Shown: one piece after another, positions 34,786 to 42,634 of the stretch
Layout of the letters: every line of letters starts with the position of its first letter
Numbering within the stretch: the first letter of the stretch is position 1
Assembly: GCF_023278045.1 (NCBI RefSeq)
Contig: NZ_CP056783.1
Span: forward strand, 3,381,501 to 3,445,500
Length of the DNA stretch: 64,000 nt
Source: Flavobacterium sp. K5-23
GTDB taxonomy: Bacteria; Bacteroidota; Bacteroidia; Flavobacteriales; Flavobacteriaceae
Direction of reading: 5' to 3'
Notes under the pieces: model-generated
What the model was told of the DNA's origin: nothing
What the model saw: the letters and a program-made list of their open reading frames with translations, nothing else
Databases searched by the model: none
Program-made: the position numbers and the translations under genes

Positions 34786-36303
34786 ATGACACCAGTAATA
34801 ATTATTGTAGTTGCCGCAATTGTGTTTTTTGCAACTATATCAGCCTTAGTATCGAGATATAAAAGATGTCCTTCTGATAAGATATTAGTAATATACGGAA
34901 GAACCGGAGGCACATCAGCAAAATGTATTCATGGAGGAGGAGCATTTATTTGGCCAGTGATTCAAGACTTTGCTTTCTTAGACTTAAAACCGCTTTCAAT
35001 TGAAGCCAATTTAACAAATGCGTTGAGCCGTCAAAACATTCGGGTTGACGTTCCTTGCCGTTTTACCATTGCGATCTCTACTGAAACAGAAAGTATGAAT
35101 ACCGCAGCGGAAAGATTATTAGGATTAACCTATGAACAAATTCAAGAATTGGCTAAGGACATTCTGTTTGGTCAATTGCGTTTGGTTATCGCTACAATGA
35201 CAATCGAAGAAATCAATTCTGACAGAGACAAGTTTCTTGATAATATATCTAAAAATGTTGATAGTGAACTGCGTAAAATTGGTTTGAAATTAATCAACGT
35301 AAACGTAACCGATATCAAAGATGAATCCGGTTATATTGAAGCTTTGGGTAAAGAAGCTGCTGCAAAAGCAATAAATGAAGCTAAAATTAGTGTTGCCGAA
35401 CAAGAAAAAATAGGGGAAACTGGAAAAGCATTGGCAGACAGAGAAAAAGACACTCAAATAGCGGAAACACATAGAGACAGAGATGTTAAAATTGCTATTA
35501 CACAAAAAGACCGTGAAATTAGTATTGCCTCAGCAGCAAAAGATGAAGCCATTGGTAAAGCTGAAGCACAAAGAGATACGAGAGTAAAAACGTCTGAAGC
35601 AAATGCTATTGCAATTAGAGGAGAAAACGAAGCGAAAATTGCCATTGCTAACTCTGAAGCGCTTCGAAGAGAAAAAGAAGCGGAGTCCTTACGTATAGCG
35701 ATTACTGCTGAAAAAGTACAACAAGCAAAAGCACTTGAAGAATCTTATGTTGCTGAACAAAAAGCAGAATTAGCCCGTTCCGAAAGAGAACGTTCCACTC
35801 AGATTGCAAATATTGTAATCCCTGCAGAAATTGCTAAACAGCGTGCCATTATCGAAGCTCAAGCTGATGCTGAAAGAATAAGAGAAAATGCTAGAGGAGA
35901 AGCCGATGCGATTTTCGCAAAAATGGAAGCCGAAGCAAATGGACTTTACGAAATATTGACAAAACAAGCAGAAGGATACAAACAAGTAGTTGCAGCGGCA
36001 GGTGGAGATCCTACTAAAGCTTTTCAATTATTATTGATCGAAAAACTTCCTGAATTGGTAAGAACACAAGTAGAAGCTGTTAAAAACATCAAAATTGACA
36101 AGATTACCGTATGGGATTCTGGAAATGGTAATGGTGAAAACGGGAATTCATCGACTGCAAATTTCGTTTCAGGTATGATGAAAACAGTTCCTCCTTTAAA
36201 TGATTTATTTAATATGGCCGGTCTAAATCTACCTAACTACCTTAAAGGAGAAGATCCAAAAAACGATAAAACAGAAGACATTAACCAAAAAGATGTAATA
36301 TAA
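34786..36303 (+). CDS. Flotillin-family SPFH protein
   Basis: The 505-residue product has an N-terminal membrane helix (about 3-24), an SPFH/PHB domain (about 25-200, CIHGGGAFIWPVIQDFAFLD) and a long coiled coil with EA/EAQ-rich repeats (about 200-400, many alternating Lys-Glu-Ala), ending in a C-terminal region with QLLLIEKLPELVRTQVEAVK. This is the classical flotillin layout. It forms membrane-bound oligomers that mark functional microdomains and influence envelope stress and protein trafficking. It follows the NfeD-like gene by 12 bp and ends at an intrinsic terminator. Confidence 0.94.
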   Translation: MTPVIIIVVAAIVFFATISALVSRYKRCPSDKILVIYGRTGGTSAKCIHGGGAFIWPVIQDFAFLDLKPLSIEANLTNALSRQNIRVDVPCRFTIAISTETESMNTAAERLLGLTYEQIQELAKDILFGQLRLVIATMTIEEINSDRDKFLDNISKNVDSELRKIGLKLINVNVTDIKDESGYIEALGKEAAAKAINEAKISVAEQEKIGETGKALADREKDTQIAETHRDRDVKIAITQKDREISIASAAKDEAIGKAEAQRDTRVKTSEANAIAIRGENEAKIAIANSEALRREKEAESLRIAITAEKVQQAKALEESYVAEQKAELARSERERSTQIANIVIPAEIAKQRAIIEAQADAERIRENARGEADAIFAKMEAEANGLYEILTKQAEGYKQVVAAAGGDPTKAFQLLLIEKLPELVRTQVEAVKNIKIDKITVWDSGNGNGENGNSSTANFVSGMMKTVPPLNDLFNMAGLNLPNYLKGEDPKNDKTEDINQKDVI

Positions 36304-36365
36304 AATACTTAAACTAATGTGATTTAAATTTTAAAAAACATAAAGTTTATTTCCAAATTAATTTA

Positions 36366-36390
36366 TAGCCCTGCTTCAGCGGGGCTTTTC
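36366..36390 (+). terminator. Terminator of the flotillin operon
   Basis: AGCCCTGC pairs with GCGGGGCT (one G-T pair) around the loop TTCA, followed by TTTTC. It resembles the terminator at 33931-33957 in sequence. Confidence 0.85.
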
Positions 36391-36462
36391 TATTGATTCC
36401 AAATGAATAAAATCAAATTTAATAATAATGATAACTTCCTTTTAATTTCAAAAAATCATTAT

Positions 36463-36476
36463 GTAACATATGTCAC
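36463..36476. promoter_or_regulatory. CRP/FNR-like operator upstream of the rhodanese pair
   Basis: GTAACATATGTCAC is a 14-bp near-perfect palindrome (one mismatch per half), resembling Crp/Fnr-family sites. If transcription starts about 5 bp after TACATTTG (36499-36506), the palindrome is centred near -41.5, the class II activator position. Which regulator binds is unknown. Confidence 0.55.
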
Positions 36477-36498
36477 TGTATAGCCATAAAGGATATTG

Positions 36499-36506
36499 TA
36501 CATTTG
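36499..36506 (+). promoter_or_regulatory. -7 element of the rhodanese operon
   Basis: TACATTTG fits TAnnTTTG and lies 87 bp before the ATG. No TTG exists at the -33 spacing, as often seen at activator-dependent promoters. Confidence 0.6.
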
Positions 36507-36592
36507 CCTTATCAAAAAACAATTTAAATTCATCTGGCAAGAGGTAATATTAATCCAACTTGCTTTTGAAAACAACTAATTTTATATTTACA

Positions 36593-36880
36593 ATGAGCTT
36601 AGAAAAAATAATCCAAGAGAATCAAGGTACTATCGTTGATGTACGTTCTTATGCTGAATTTACTGGAGGAAATGTTGTGGGATCAATAAACATAGCATTA
36701 AATGAAATTCCAGAAAGAATTGAAGAGTTGAAAAAACTAGATTCCCCATTAATATTATGCTGTGCTTCAGGAAATAGAAGCGGACAAGCACAACATTTTC
36801 TTTCGCAACACGGAATTGAATGTTACAATGGTGGTTCATGGCTAGACGTTAATTATTACAAATCTAAAATATCCGAATAA
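36593..36880 (+). CDS. Single-domain rhodanese
   Basis: From the ATG of MSLEKIIQENQGTIVDVRSY the product is 95 residues, a stand-alone rhodanese domain with active-site loop CCASGNRSGQA (catalytic Cys in the CxxxxR loop) and the family's VDVRSYAEFTGGNVVGSINI. It moves sulfane sulfur, for example from thiosulfate or persulfides, to acceptors. The gene starts 86 bp after a -7 box with a Crp/Fnr-like palindrome and is followed after 1 bp by a second rhodanese gene. Confidence 0.9.
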   Translation: MSLEKIIQENQGTIVDVRSYAEFTGGNVVGSINIALNEIPERIEELKKLDSPLILCCASGNRSGQAQHFLSQHGIECYNGGSWLDVNYYKSKISE

Positions 36881-36881
36881 A

Positions 36882-37193
36882 ATGATAAATACCTTAAAGA
36901 AAATATTTGGCTTCGGCCCTAAAACTGACTATGCCGCTCTACTTAAACAAGGAGCTATAATCCTGGATGTTCGTTCCCCTTCTGAATTCAAGCAAGGGCA
37001 TATTAAGGGATCTGTAAATGCGCCTTTGAACTCCATTACTAATTATGCGTCTAAACTAAAAAAAGAGACTCCTATTATTTGTTGTTGCGCTTCAGGAATG
37101 CGTAGTGCATCGGCAAAAAATATTTTGATAACCATTGGATTCAAAGAAGTATACAATGGCGGTGGCTGGAGTAGTCTAGAACAAAAAGTTTAA
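36882..37193 (+). CDS. Single-domain rhodanese, second of a tandem pair
   Basis: The 103-residue product carries the rhodanese signature ILDVRSPSEFKQGHIKGSVN and the loop ICCCASGMRSASA with three consecutive Cys, one more than its neighbour. It is clearly related to the preceding 95-residue protein but not identical, so the pair arose by an older duplication. A short N-terminal extension (MINTLKKIFGFGPKTDYAAL) is basic. Both probably act in sulfide/thiosulfate handling or redox stress under the shared promoter. Confidence 0.9.
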   Translation: MINTLKKIFGFGPKTDYAALLKQGAIILDVRSPSEFKQGHIKGSVNAPLNSITNYASKLKKETPIICCCASGMRSASAKNILITIGFKEVYNGGGWSSLEQKV

Positions 37194-37203
37194 TAATACC
37201 ACT

Positions 37204-37228
37204 AATTCAGGAGAAGCTCTCCTAAATT
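37204..37228. terminator. Hairpin after the rhodanese pair
   Basis: AATTCAGGAG and CTCCTAAATT pair around AAGCT with one mismatch. It lacks a strong T-tract on the plus strand and may act as an mRNA-end structure ahead of the terminator at 37311. Confidence 0.4.
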
Positions 37229-37310
37229 ATTCAATGATTTCAAATTAAAGTAGTCAACATTGGAAAACAAAACTCAAAAACAATGATTTCAATCCTCTTA
37301 ATGCGTAAAT

Positions 37311-37334
37311 AAAGTCCTGAAAAGGGCTTTTTTT
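37311..37334 (+). terminator. Terminator before the transketolase genes
   Basis: AAAGTCC and GGGCTTT form a stem (one G-T pair) with loop TGAAAA, ending in a run of seven Ts. It would stop transcription from the rhodanese operon before the transketolase promoter. Confidence 0.75.
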
Positions 37335-37372
37335 ATACCCATATATTCCATTACAACTAATGCCTAAATCAT

Positions 37373-37403
37373 TTGTCTTACGCCAAAATAAAAATTACCT
37401 TTG
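37373..37403 (+). promoter_or_regulatory. Transketolase promoter (Bacteroidota type)
   Basis: TTG (37373-37375), 20 bases, then TACCTTTG (37396-37403) match the consensus TTG-N~20-TAnnTTTG. It is 26 bp before the start of the transketolase N-terminal subunit. Confidence 0.85.
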
Positions 37404-37428
37404 CCACAGTTTAACTTTTACACACACA

Positions 37429-38277
37429 ATGAAGCCTAACACACAACAATTAAACGATTTAACTATCCAAATCAGAAGAGATATTCTTCGAATGGTACAT
37501 GCAGTAAACTCAGGACACCCAGGAGGATCTCTTGGTTGTACAGAATTTCTTGTCGCTTTGTACCAAAATCTAATGGATCGTAAAGAAGGATTTGACATGG
37601 ACGGAATTGGAGAAGATCTTTTCTTCCTTTCAAACGGACATATCTCTCCAGTTTTTTACAGCATTTTAGCAAGAAGTGGTTATTTCCCTGTTTCTGAATT
37701 ATCGACTTTCCGTCTTATCAATTCAAGATTACAAGGACACCCTACAACACATGATGGTTTACCTGGAATAAGAATGGCATCTGGATCACTTGGACAGGGA
37801 TTATCTGTAGGTATTGGTGCTGCACAAGCTAAGAAACTAAACGGTGACACTAATTTAATTTACACACTTCACGGTGATGGAGAATTACAAGAAGGTCAAA
37901 ACTGGGAAGCAATTATGTATGCATCTGCTAAAAACGTAGACAACCTTATTGCAACAATCGATTTAAACGGAAAACAAATTGATGGCCCTACTGATGAAGT
38001 ATTAGCAATGGGAAGTATCCGCGCTAAATTTGAAGCTTTTGATTGGGATGTTCTTGAAATAAAAGAAGGAAACAACATCGAGGCGATTATTGCAGGAATG
38101 ACTGACGCTAAATCTAGAACAGGAAAAGGAAAACCAGTTTGTGTATTACTTTATACTGAAATGGGTAACGGAGTAGATTATATGATGCACAGTCACGCAT
38201 GGCACGGAAAAGCACCAAATGATGCTCAACTGGAAAATGCTCTAGCTCAAAATCCAGAAACTTTAGGTGATTACTAA
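37429..38277 (+). CDS. Transketolase N-terminal subunit
   Basis: From the ATG of MKPNTQQLNDLTIQIRRDIL the product is 282 residues and holds the thiamine-diphosphate-binding half of transketolase: NSGHPGGSLGCTEFL, LSNGHISPVFYS and the GDG...N motif (HGDGELQEGQNWEA, IDLNGKQIDGPTD). A longer frame to 37360 overlaps the promoter. The C-terminal half is a separate gene 86 bp downstream. The heterotetramer transfers C2 ketol units in the pentose phosphate pathway. Confidence 0.95.
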   Translation: MKPNTQQLNDLTIQIRRDILRMVHAVNSGHPGGSLGCTEFLVALYQNLMDRKEGFDMDGIGEDLFFLSNGHISPVFYSILARSGYFPVSELSTFRLINSRLQGHPTTHDGLPGIRMASGSLGQGLSVGIGAAQAKKLNGDTNLIYTLHGDGELQEGQNWEAIMYASAKNVDNLIATIDLNGKQIDGPTDEVLAMGSIRAKFEAFDWDVLEIKEGNNIEAIIAGMTDAKSRTGKGKPVCVLLYTEMGNGVDYMMHSHAWHGKAPNDAQLENALAQNPETLGDY

Positions 38278-38363
38278 ATAATTTTAAATTTTGAATTGTA
38301 AATTTTGAATTACCACTCAGAATCTTTCAATTATTAAATTTTTAAATCTTTGAATTTAAAAAA

Positions 38364-39317
38364 ATGAAAAAATATACAAATACAGGAAGTAAAGATACTC
38401 GTTCGGGTTTTGGAGCGGGAATGACTGAATTAGGTCAAAAGAATGAAAATGTTGTAGCACTTTGTGCGGATTTAATTGGTTCATTAAAATTTGATGATTT
38501 CAAGAAAAACCACCCAGAGCGTTTTTTCCAAATTGGAATCGCTGAAGCAAATATGATCGGAATCGCTGCAGGTTTAACTATTGGTGGTAAAATTCCTTTC
38601 ACAGGAACTTTTGCTAACTTTTCAACAGGAAGAGTGTACGACCAAATTCGTCAATCAGTAGCTTACTCTGAGAAAAATGTAAAAATTTGTGCTTCACATG
38701 CTGGATTAACATTAGGAGAAGATGGAGCTACACACCAAATTCTTGAAGATATTGGTTTGATGAAAATGTTGCCAGGAATGACAGTAATCAATACTTGTGA
38801 TTACAATCAAACTAAAGCAGCTACACTTGCAATTGCTGATCATCACGGACCAGTTTATTTGCGTTTTGGACGTCCAGTAGTGCCTAACTTCATGCCAGCT
38901 GACGAAGAATTCGTAATTGGTAAAGCAATCCTTTTAAACGAAGGTAAAGATGTAACTATTGTTGCAACTGGACATTTAGTTTGGGAAGCGCTTATTGCTG
39001 CTGAAGCATTAGAAGCAAAAGGAATTTCTGCAGAGGTAATCAACATCCATACAATCAAACCACTTGACGAAGAAGCTATTCTAAAATCATTGGCTAAAAC
39101 TAAATGTATTGTTACTGCTGAAGAGCACAACATCCTTGGAGGTCTTGGAGAAAGCGTATCTAGAGTACTTGCTTTAAATAACCCAGCTCCTCAAGAATTT
39201 GTTGCTGTAAATGACAGTTTTGGAGAATCAGGAACACCTGAGCAATTAATGGACAAATACAAATTAAACAATCAAGCGATTGTTGAAGCTGTAGAAAGAG
39301 TTCTTGCAAGAAAATAA
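38364..39317 (+). CDS. Transketolase C-terminal subunit
   Basis: The 317-residue product has the pyrimidine-binding domain (RSGFGAGMTELGQKNENVVA, FFQIGIAEANMIGIAAGLTI with the essential Glu) and the C-terminal transketolase domain (VATGHLVWEALIAAEALEAK). It completes the enzyme whose N-terminal subunit is 86 bp upstream. The gap contains A/T-rich repeats of AATTTTGAATT but no strong terminator, so co-transcription is likely. Split transketolases are regular in Bacteroidota and do not indicate a frameshift. Confidence 0.95.
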   Translation: MKKYTNTGSKDTRSGFGAGMTELGQKNENVVALCADLIGSLKFDDFKKNHPERFFQIGIAEANMIGIAAGLTIGGKIPFTGTFANFSTGRVYDQIRQSVAYSEKNVKICASHAGLTLGEDGATHQILEDIGLMKMLPGMTVINTCDYNQTKAATLAIADHHGPVYLRFGRPVVPNFMPADEEFVIGKAILLNEGKDVTIVATGHLVWEALIAAEALEAKGISAEVINIHTIKPLDEEAILKSLAKTKCIVTAEEHNILGGLGESVSRVLALNNPAPQEFVAVNDSFGESGTPEQLMDKYKLNNQAIVEAVERVLARK

Positions 39318-39365
39318 TAAAATACATTTATCACCTTTCCTTTTGGAGAAGGTAATAAAAACCAA

Positions 39366-39400
39366 AAAAAATCCCATTCGTTTACCGAATGGGATTTTTT
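39366..39400. terminator. Bidirectional terminator
   Basis: AAAAAATCCCATTCG and CGAATGGGATTTTTT form a perfect 15-bp stem with loop TTTAC. It lies between the converging transketolase and FKBP genes. A second, weaker hairpin (ACCTTTCC/GGAGAAGGT, about 39332-39353) precedes it. Confidence 0.93.
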
Positions 39401-39422
39401 TATGACTCGTTGTCATTATGTA

Positions 39423-40403
39423 TTAATGACAATTTTTATCTAAATGTTTTCTAACTCTAGTTGTATTTGTTGTATTACCACTACAATCAGGAACATTAAT
39501 AAAAGGTATTAAAACACCATTTGAACCTGTAATTTCAAATCTAGTTGTATAATTATCTCCATCATCATCTATGTCTAAGAAATTAGGTATTCCATCACCA
39601 TCAGTATCGTCAGGATTAACAACACCTTTTGCTAAAACTCGCATAAAATTATCACCGTTCACATCTTCAAGATAAGAAGGAATTCCATCTCCATCTTGAT
39701 CTAATCGTTGTATTTCATAAAGTTTAAAACTAAATACTAACGGAGAATAAGAAGGAATTGAACCTTGTCCAGCATTATAATAGGCTAATCCAGATGGTAA
39801 AAACATTACCCCTGAGCCATAATTACTAAACGATACAGTACCGTCATTATTTGTTACATAGGTTCCTTTTTTAAACATTGGAAAAACTTCATTCCATCCT
39901 ATAATTACGTTTAACAATCCAAAGAATTGCTGCGGCTTTGTATTTTGTTCAAAGAACGTAGGAGTAACTGTAGTTACACTAGCCTCTGTTTTACTTGTTA
40001 AGTATTCTCCTTTATATGCAGTTAATACAGCATCAGCATTACACGGAGATTCTCCAGTTCCTTCTCTCAATACTAAATAATATAATTTATAAGTAATATC
40101 ATGTAACTTCACATCTTTACTTAAAAGTTTTGGAAATGTTGTTTTATTCAAATAAGACCAGATTGAAGGCTGAGTAGCTGCATTGGTGATTTTTAAAATC
40201 TCCACATCTTTATCAGCAAAATTCGGATCTGTAAAATCTATATAATACGCTTTTAAATAGGTTTCGATATCTACAATTTCAGTAGCATATTGTGCCGCAT
40301 AATCTCTTGGCAATGCAACTTCTACAGTGTCCTTATCTTTCGAACAAGAAAATAGTGAGATAGATGTAATTATTAAAATAAAATAATACTTAAATTTGTT
40401 CAT
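39423..40403 (-). CDS. FKBP-type peptidyl-prolyl isomerase lipoprotein with Ca-binding repeats
   Basis: The 326-residue product has a lipobox (ITSISLFSCSK) and an FKBP-like domain (about 100-235; VLTAYKGEYLTSK, VIIGWNEVFPMFKKGTYV, VMFLPSGLAYYN). At the C-terminal end are two Asp-rich repeats, DQDGDGIPSYLEDVNGDN and DTDGDGIPNFLDIDDDGDN, that match thrombospondin type-3/calcium-binding loops. This combination is typical of Flavobacteriia. It would help fold secreted proteins in the envelope. It is monocistronic. Confidence 0.9.
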   Translation of the reverse strand: MNKFKYYFILIITSISLFSCSKDKDTVEVALPRDYAAQYATEIVDIETYLKAYYIDFTDPNFADKDVEILKITNAATQPSIWSYLNKTTFPKLLSKDVKLHDITYKLYYLVLREGTGESPCNADAVLTAYKGEYLTSKTEASVTTVTPTFFEQNTKPQQFFGLLNVIIGWNEVFPMFKKGTYVTNNDGTVSFSNYGSGVMFLPSGLAYYNAGQGSIPSYSPLVFSFKLYEIQRLDQDGDGIPSYLEDVNGDNFMRVLAKGVVNPDDTDGDGIPNFLDIDDDGDNYTTRFEITGSNGVLIPFINVPDCSGNTTNTTRVRKHLDKNCH

Positions 40404-40481
40404 TATTGATGATTTTTAAGTGCGCAAGATACAATATTGATTTATTTTTGTAAACTATTTAACTCCGATTTTAGAAAATTT

Positions 40482-40874
40482 ATGAGAATTGACAAATATT
40501 TATGGTGCGTTCGATATTACAAGACAAGAAATATGGTAACAGAGGCTTGCAAAAAAAACCATGTTACCGTAAACGGTCAGGTTGCCAAGCCCTCAAAGGA
40601 AGTTTTTCCAACTGATAAGATTACATTTAGAAAGGACCAAATCACGCAAATAATAACAGTGTTAGATATCCCAGAGAGTCGTGTGGGAGCTAAACTAGTT
40701 GACATTTATAGACGTAATGACACCCCTGCCGAGGTATACCAACATCTTGAATTATTAAAATTGTCTAAGGAGCATTACAGAAAAACCGGAACAGGAAGAC
40801 CTACCAAAAAAGACCGAAGAGACATTGACGAATATGGAAATGAGGTTAATTCAGAGGAAGACGAAGTTGAATAA
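40482..40874 (+). CDS. S4-domain RNA-binding protein (Hsp15-like)
   Basis: From the ATG of MRIDKYLWCVRYYKTRNMVT the product is 130 residues. The S4 domain occupies about 1-65, with KKNHVTVNGQVAKPSKEVFP, and the C-terminal half is basic (HYRKTGTGRPTKKDRRDID) with an acidic tail. Hsp15 family proteins bind stalled 50S subunits carrying peptidyl-tRNA. A TATTTTTG -7-like box lies at 40443-40450. The frame extending to 40437 overlaps that box and is not used. Confidence 0.88.
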   Translation: MRIDKYLWCVRYYKTRNMVTEACKKNHVTVNGQVAKPSKEVFPTDKITFRKDQITQIITVLDIPESRVGAKLVDIYRRNDTPAEVYQHLELLKLSKEHYRKTGTGRPTKKDRRDIDEYGNEVNSEEDEVE

Positions 40875-40923
40875 GACGCTACTAATCAACTTATCATAAT
40901 CTCAAACAAAATAAAAAAAACCA

Positions 40924-40943
40924 AAAAAGGATTAGTCCTTTTT
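40924..40943 (+). terminator. Terminator after the Hsp15-like gene
   Basis: AAAAAGGA and TCCTTTTT form an 8-bp stem around loop TTAG. It lies 49 bp after the stop codon and 14 bp before the phosphoribosyltransferase start. Confidence 0.75.
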
Positions 40944-40957
40944 ATATATTAAAAAAA

Positions 40958-41458
40958 ATGAGCAAAAATATCATCCTGACAAATCAAGAAATAGAACATA
41001 AAACAAAAAGAATCGCTTACCAGATATACGAAACTTTTGCAGATGAAGAGGAGATTGTATTAGCAGGAATTGCCAATAGCGGCTTTATTTTTGCAAAAAA
41101 AATTGCCGAAACCCTTGAATCCATTTCGACATTGAAGGTTTCGCTTTGTGAAGTTCAAATCAACAAACAAAATCCAGAATTAGAAATCCATACTTCTTTA
41201 ACAAAAGAGCAATACACTAATAAAGGTTTAGTTCTTATTGACGACGTGTTAAACTCAGGAACAACATTAATCTATGCAGTAAGACATTTTCTGGACGTGC
41301 CTTTGAAAAAATTCAAAACCGCAGTGCTAGTAGATCGAAATCATAAAAAATACCCTGTAAAAGCCGATTTTAAAGGAATATCACTTTCCACCTCTTTATT
41401 AGAACACGTTCAGGTAGTTTTTGACGAAAATGGAGAAAGCTATGCTTACCTAAGCTAG
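40958..41458 (+). CDS. Phosphoribosyltransferase (PyrR/type I PRTase-like)
   Basis: The 166-residue product has the type I PRTase fold with PRPP-binding motif VLIDDVLNSGTTLIYA and an N-terminal LAGIANSGFIFAKKIAETLE loop. It resembles PyrR and other orotate/uracil-type transferases, but the nucleobase acceptor cannot be told from the sequence, and it is encoded without pyr genes. Its last 9 bp overlap the converging shikimate kinase gene. Confidence 0.85.
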   Translation: MSKNIILTNQEIEHKTKRIAYQIYETFADEEEIVLAGIANSGFIFAKKIAETLESISTLKVSLCEVQINKQNPELEIHTSLTKEQYTNKGLVLIDDVLNSGTTLIYAVRHFLDVPLKKFKTAVLVDRNHKKYPVKADFKGISLSTSLLEHVQVVFDENGESYAYLS

Positions 41459-41968
41459 AATGGCCTGAATATCCAGCACCGTTTGATGAATTGATTTATT
41501 ATCCACACTAACTATGTACTGGGCCTGGTTGTAATAATAGCTTCTTTCAAAAAGATGCATTGCAACAAACTCTTTTAACTCTTCCTCAGATTTATCCGCA
41601 ACAAGCGGTCGTTTGCTTCTATTAGACATTAATCTATCCACCAGAGTCTCTATAGAAGCTTTTAGATATATAGACAGTACGCCATCCCCTTTTAACAATT
41701 CGTGGTTATTAGCATAACAAGGAGTCCCTCCTCCTAATCCAATGATCATTTTTCCAGGAGAATTCAATAATTCAATAAAAAGTTCGTGTTCTAATTTTCT
41801 AAAATAAATCTCCCCGTGCTTCTCGAAGATAGCGCTAACAGGTAAATTTACCTTTTGTTCGATGTATTTATCTAAATCGACGAAAGGAACACTACTGCTT
41901 TTTGACAGTGAATTTGCGATTGTCGATTTTCCACAACCCATATACCCTAATAATATTATTTTTTTCAT
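41450..41968 (-). CDS. aroK: Shikimate kinase
   Basis: The 172-residue product has P-loop GYMGCGKST (about residues 8-16), Asp in DLDKYIE, the substrate-binding FRKLEHELF and GLGGGTPC, and the LID RSKRPL. It phosphorylates shikimate in the chorismate pathway. The gene converges with the phosphoribosyltransferase gene and overlaps it by 9 bp at their 3' ends. A TAAATTTG box lies at 42020-42027 on its strand without a well-spaced TTG. Confidence 0.95.
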   Translation of the reverse strand: MKKIILLGYMGCGKSTIANSLSKSSSVPFVDLDKYIEQKVNLPVSAIFEKHGEIYFRKLEHELFIELLNSPGKMIIGLGGGTPCYANNHELLKGDGVLSIYLKASIETLVDRLMSNRSKRPLVADKSEEELKEFVAMHLFERSYYYNQAQYIVSVDNKSIHQTVLDIQAILA

Positions 41969-42039
41969 GAGAATAAAAGCTTATAAACTAATGCGTTAAG
42001 AATAATTATAAAAAAAAGACAAATTTATAATAAAATTAC

Positions 42040-42071
42040 TTGGAAAACTCCGGAATAAGTCCTTATATTTG
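42040..42071 (+). promoter_or_regulatory. tRNA-Lys promoter (Bacteroidota type)
   Basis: TTG (42040-42042), 21 bases, then TATATTTG (42064-42071) fit the Bacteroidota consensus. The first tRNA begins 26 bp later. Confidence 0.82.
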
Positions 42072-42097
42072 CACCCGCATTCAAGCAAAGAAATTAT

Positions 42098-42170
42098 GAC
42101 TCGATAGCTCAGTTGGTAGAGCACATCACTTTTAATGATGGGGTCCTGGGTTCGAGCCCCAGTCGGGTCA
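42098..42170 (+). tRNA. tRNA-Lys (anticodon TTT), copy 1
   Basis: The 73-nt cloverleaf has acceptor arms GACTCGA/TCGGGTC, D arm GCTC/GAGC, anticodon loop CTTTTAA with TTT, and T arm CTGGG-TTCGAGC-CCCAG, with discriminator A. It is not followed by a hairpin, unlike copies 2 and 3. CCA is not encoded. Confidence 0.98.
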
Positions 42171-42206
42171 CAAATTGTGATCAACACATAATTTTCTTGA
42201 ATGATT

Positions 42207-42279
42207 GACTCGATAGCTCAGTTGGTAGAGCACATCACTTTTAATGATGGGGTCCTGGGTTCGAGCCCCAGTCGGGTCA
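42207..42279 (+). tRNA. tRNA-Lys (anticodon TTT), copy 2
   Basis: It is identical over all 73 bases to copy 1. It lies 36 bp downstream and is followed by a terminator-like hairpin (AGGTCA...TGACCT) with a T-tract. Confidence 0.98.
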
Positions 42280-42283
42280 CAAT

Positions 42284-42316
42284 AGGTCAGGTATTTCACT
42301 ACTTGACCTTTTTTTA
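42284..42316 (+). terminator. Hairpin after tRNA-Lys copy 2
   Basis: AGGTCA (42284-42289) and TGACCT (42304-42309) pair around a 14-base loop and are followed by a T7 run. tRNA-Leu begins just 9 bases after the stem, so readthrough or processing must occur if Leu uses the same promoter. Confidence 0.7.
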
Positions 42317-42318
42317 TA

Positions 42319-42401
42319 GGCCACGTGGAGAAACGGTAGACTTGCCATCTTGAGGGGGTGGTGCTCGTAAGGGCGTGTGGGTTCAAATCCCACCGTGGTC
42401 A
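42319..42401 (+). tRNA. tRNA-Leu (anticodon GAG)
   Basis: The 83-nt class II tRNA has acceptor GGCCACG/CGTGGTC, anticodon stem CCATC/GGTGG with loop TTGAGGG (GAG), a long variable arm (TGCTCGTAAGGGCGT), T arm GTGGG-TTCAAAT-CCCAC and discriminator A. It lies between copies 2 and 3 of tRNA-Lys. Confidence 0.96.
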
Positions 42402-42435
42402 CGAATCATTAGCCTTCTTATATTTTTTTATTATA

Positions 42436-42508
42436 GACTCGATAGCTCAGTTGGTAGAGCACATCACTTTTAATGATGGGGTCCTGGGTTCGAGCCCCAG
42501 TCGGGTCA
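42436..42508 (+). tRNA. tRNA-Lys (anticodon TTT), copy 3
   Basis: It is identical over all 73 bases to copies 1 and 2. The sequence downstream starts CAATAGGTCA as after copy 2, pointing to segment duplication. Confidence 0.98.
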
Positions 42509-42512
42509 CAAT

Positions 42513-42543
42513 AGGTCAAGTATTTTATACTTGGCCTTTTTTA
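42513..42543 (+). terminator. Terminator of the tRNA cluster
   Basis: AGGTCAAGTA and TACTTGGCCT form a 10-bp stem (one G-T pair) with loop TTTTA and a T-tract. It resembles the hairpin after copy 2, including the AGGTCA arm. Confidence 0.88.
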
Positions 42544-42581
42544 TTGGAATTCAATTTAGAATTACAGCATTAACATAAATG

Positions 42582-42618
42582 AAAAAAGCGTCCAGATAAA
42601 TTATCTGGACGCTTTTTT
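42582..42618 (-). terminator. Terminator of the ECF sigma operon
   Basis: An 18-bp inverted repeat (AAAAAAGCGTCCAGATAA with its complement) around a single A forms a strong hairpin with a T-tract on the minus strand. It can also end tRNA readthrough from the other side. Confidence 0.9.
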
Positions 42619-42634
42619 ATATTTAGAAAACTAT

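Noticed and set aside
37429..39317. Split transketolase as a frameshifted gene
   Set aside because: The two halves have separate starts, an 86-bp gap and the regular two-subunit form known in Bacteroidota.
41996..42386. Minus-strand frames with CDPTGARTQDPIIKSDVLYQ-like sequence
   Set aside because: They are the antisense reading of tRNA-Lys genes, a well-known source of false proteins.
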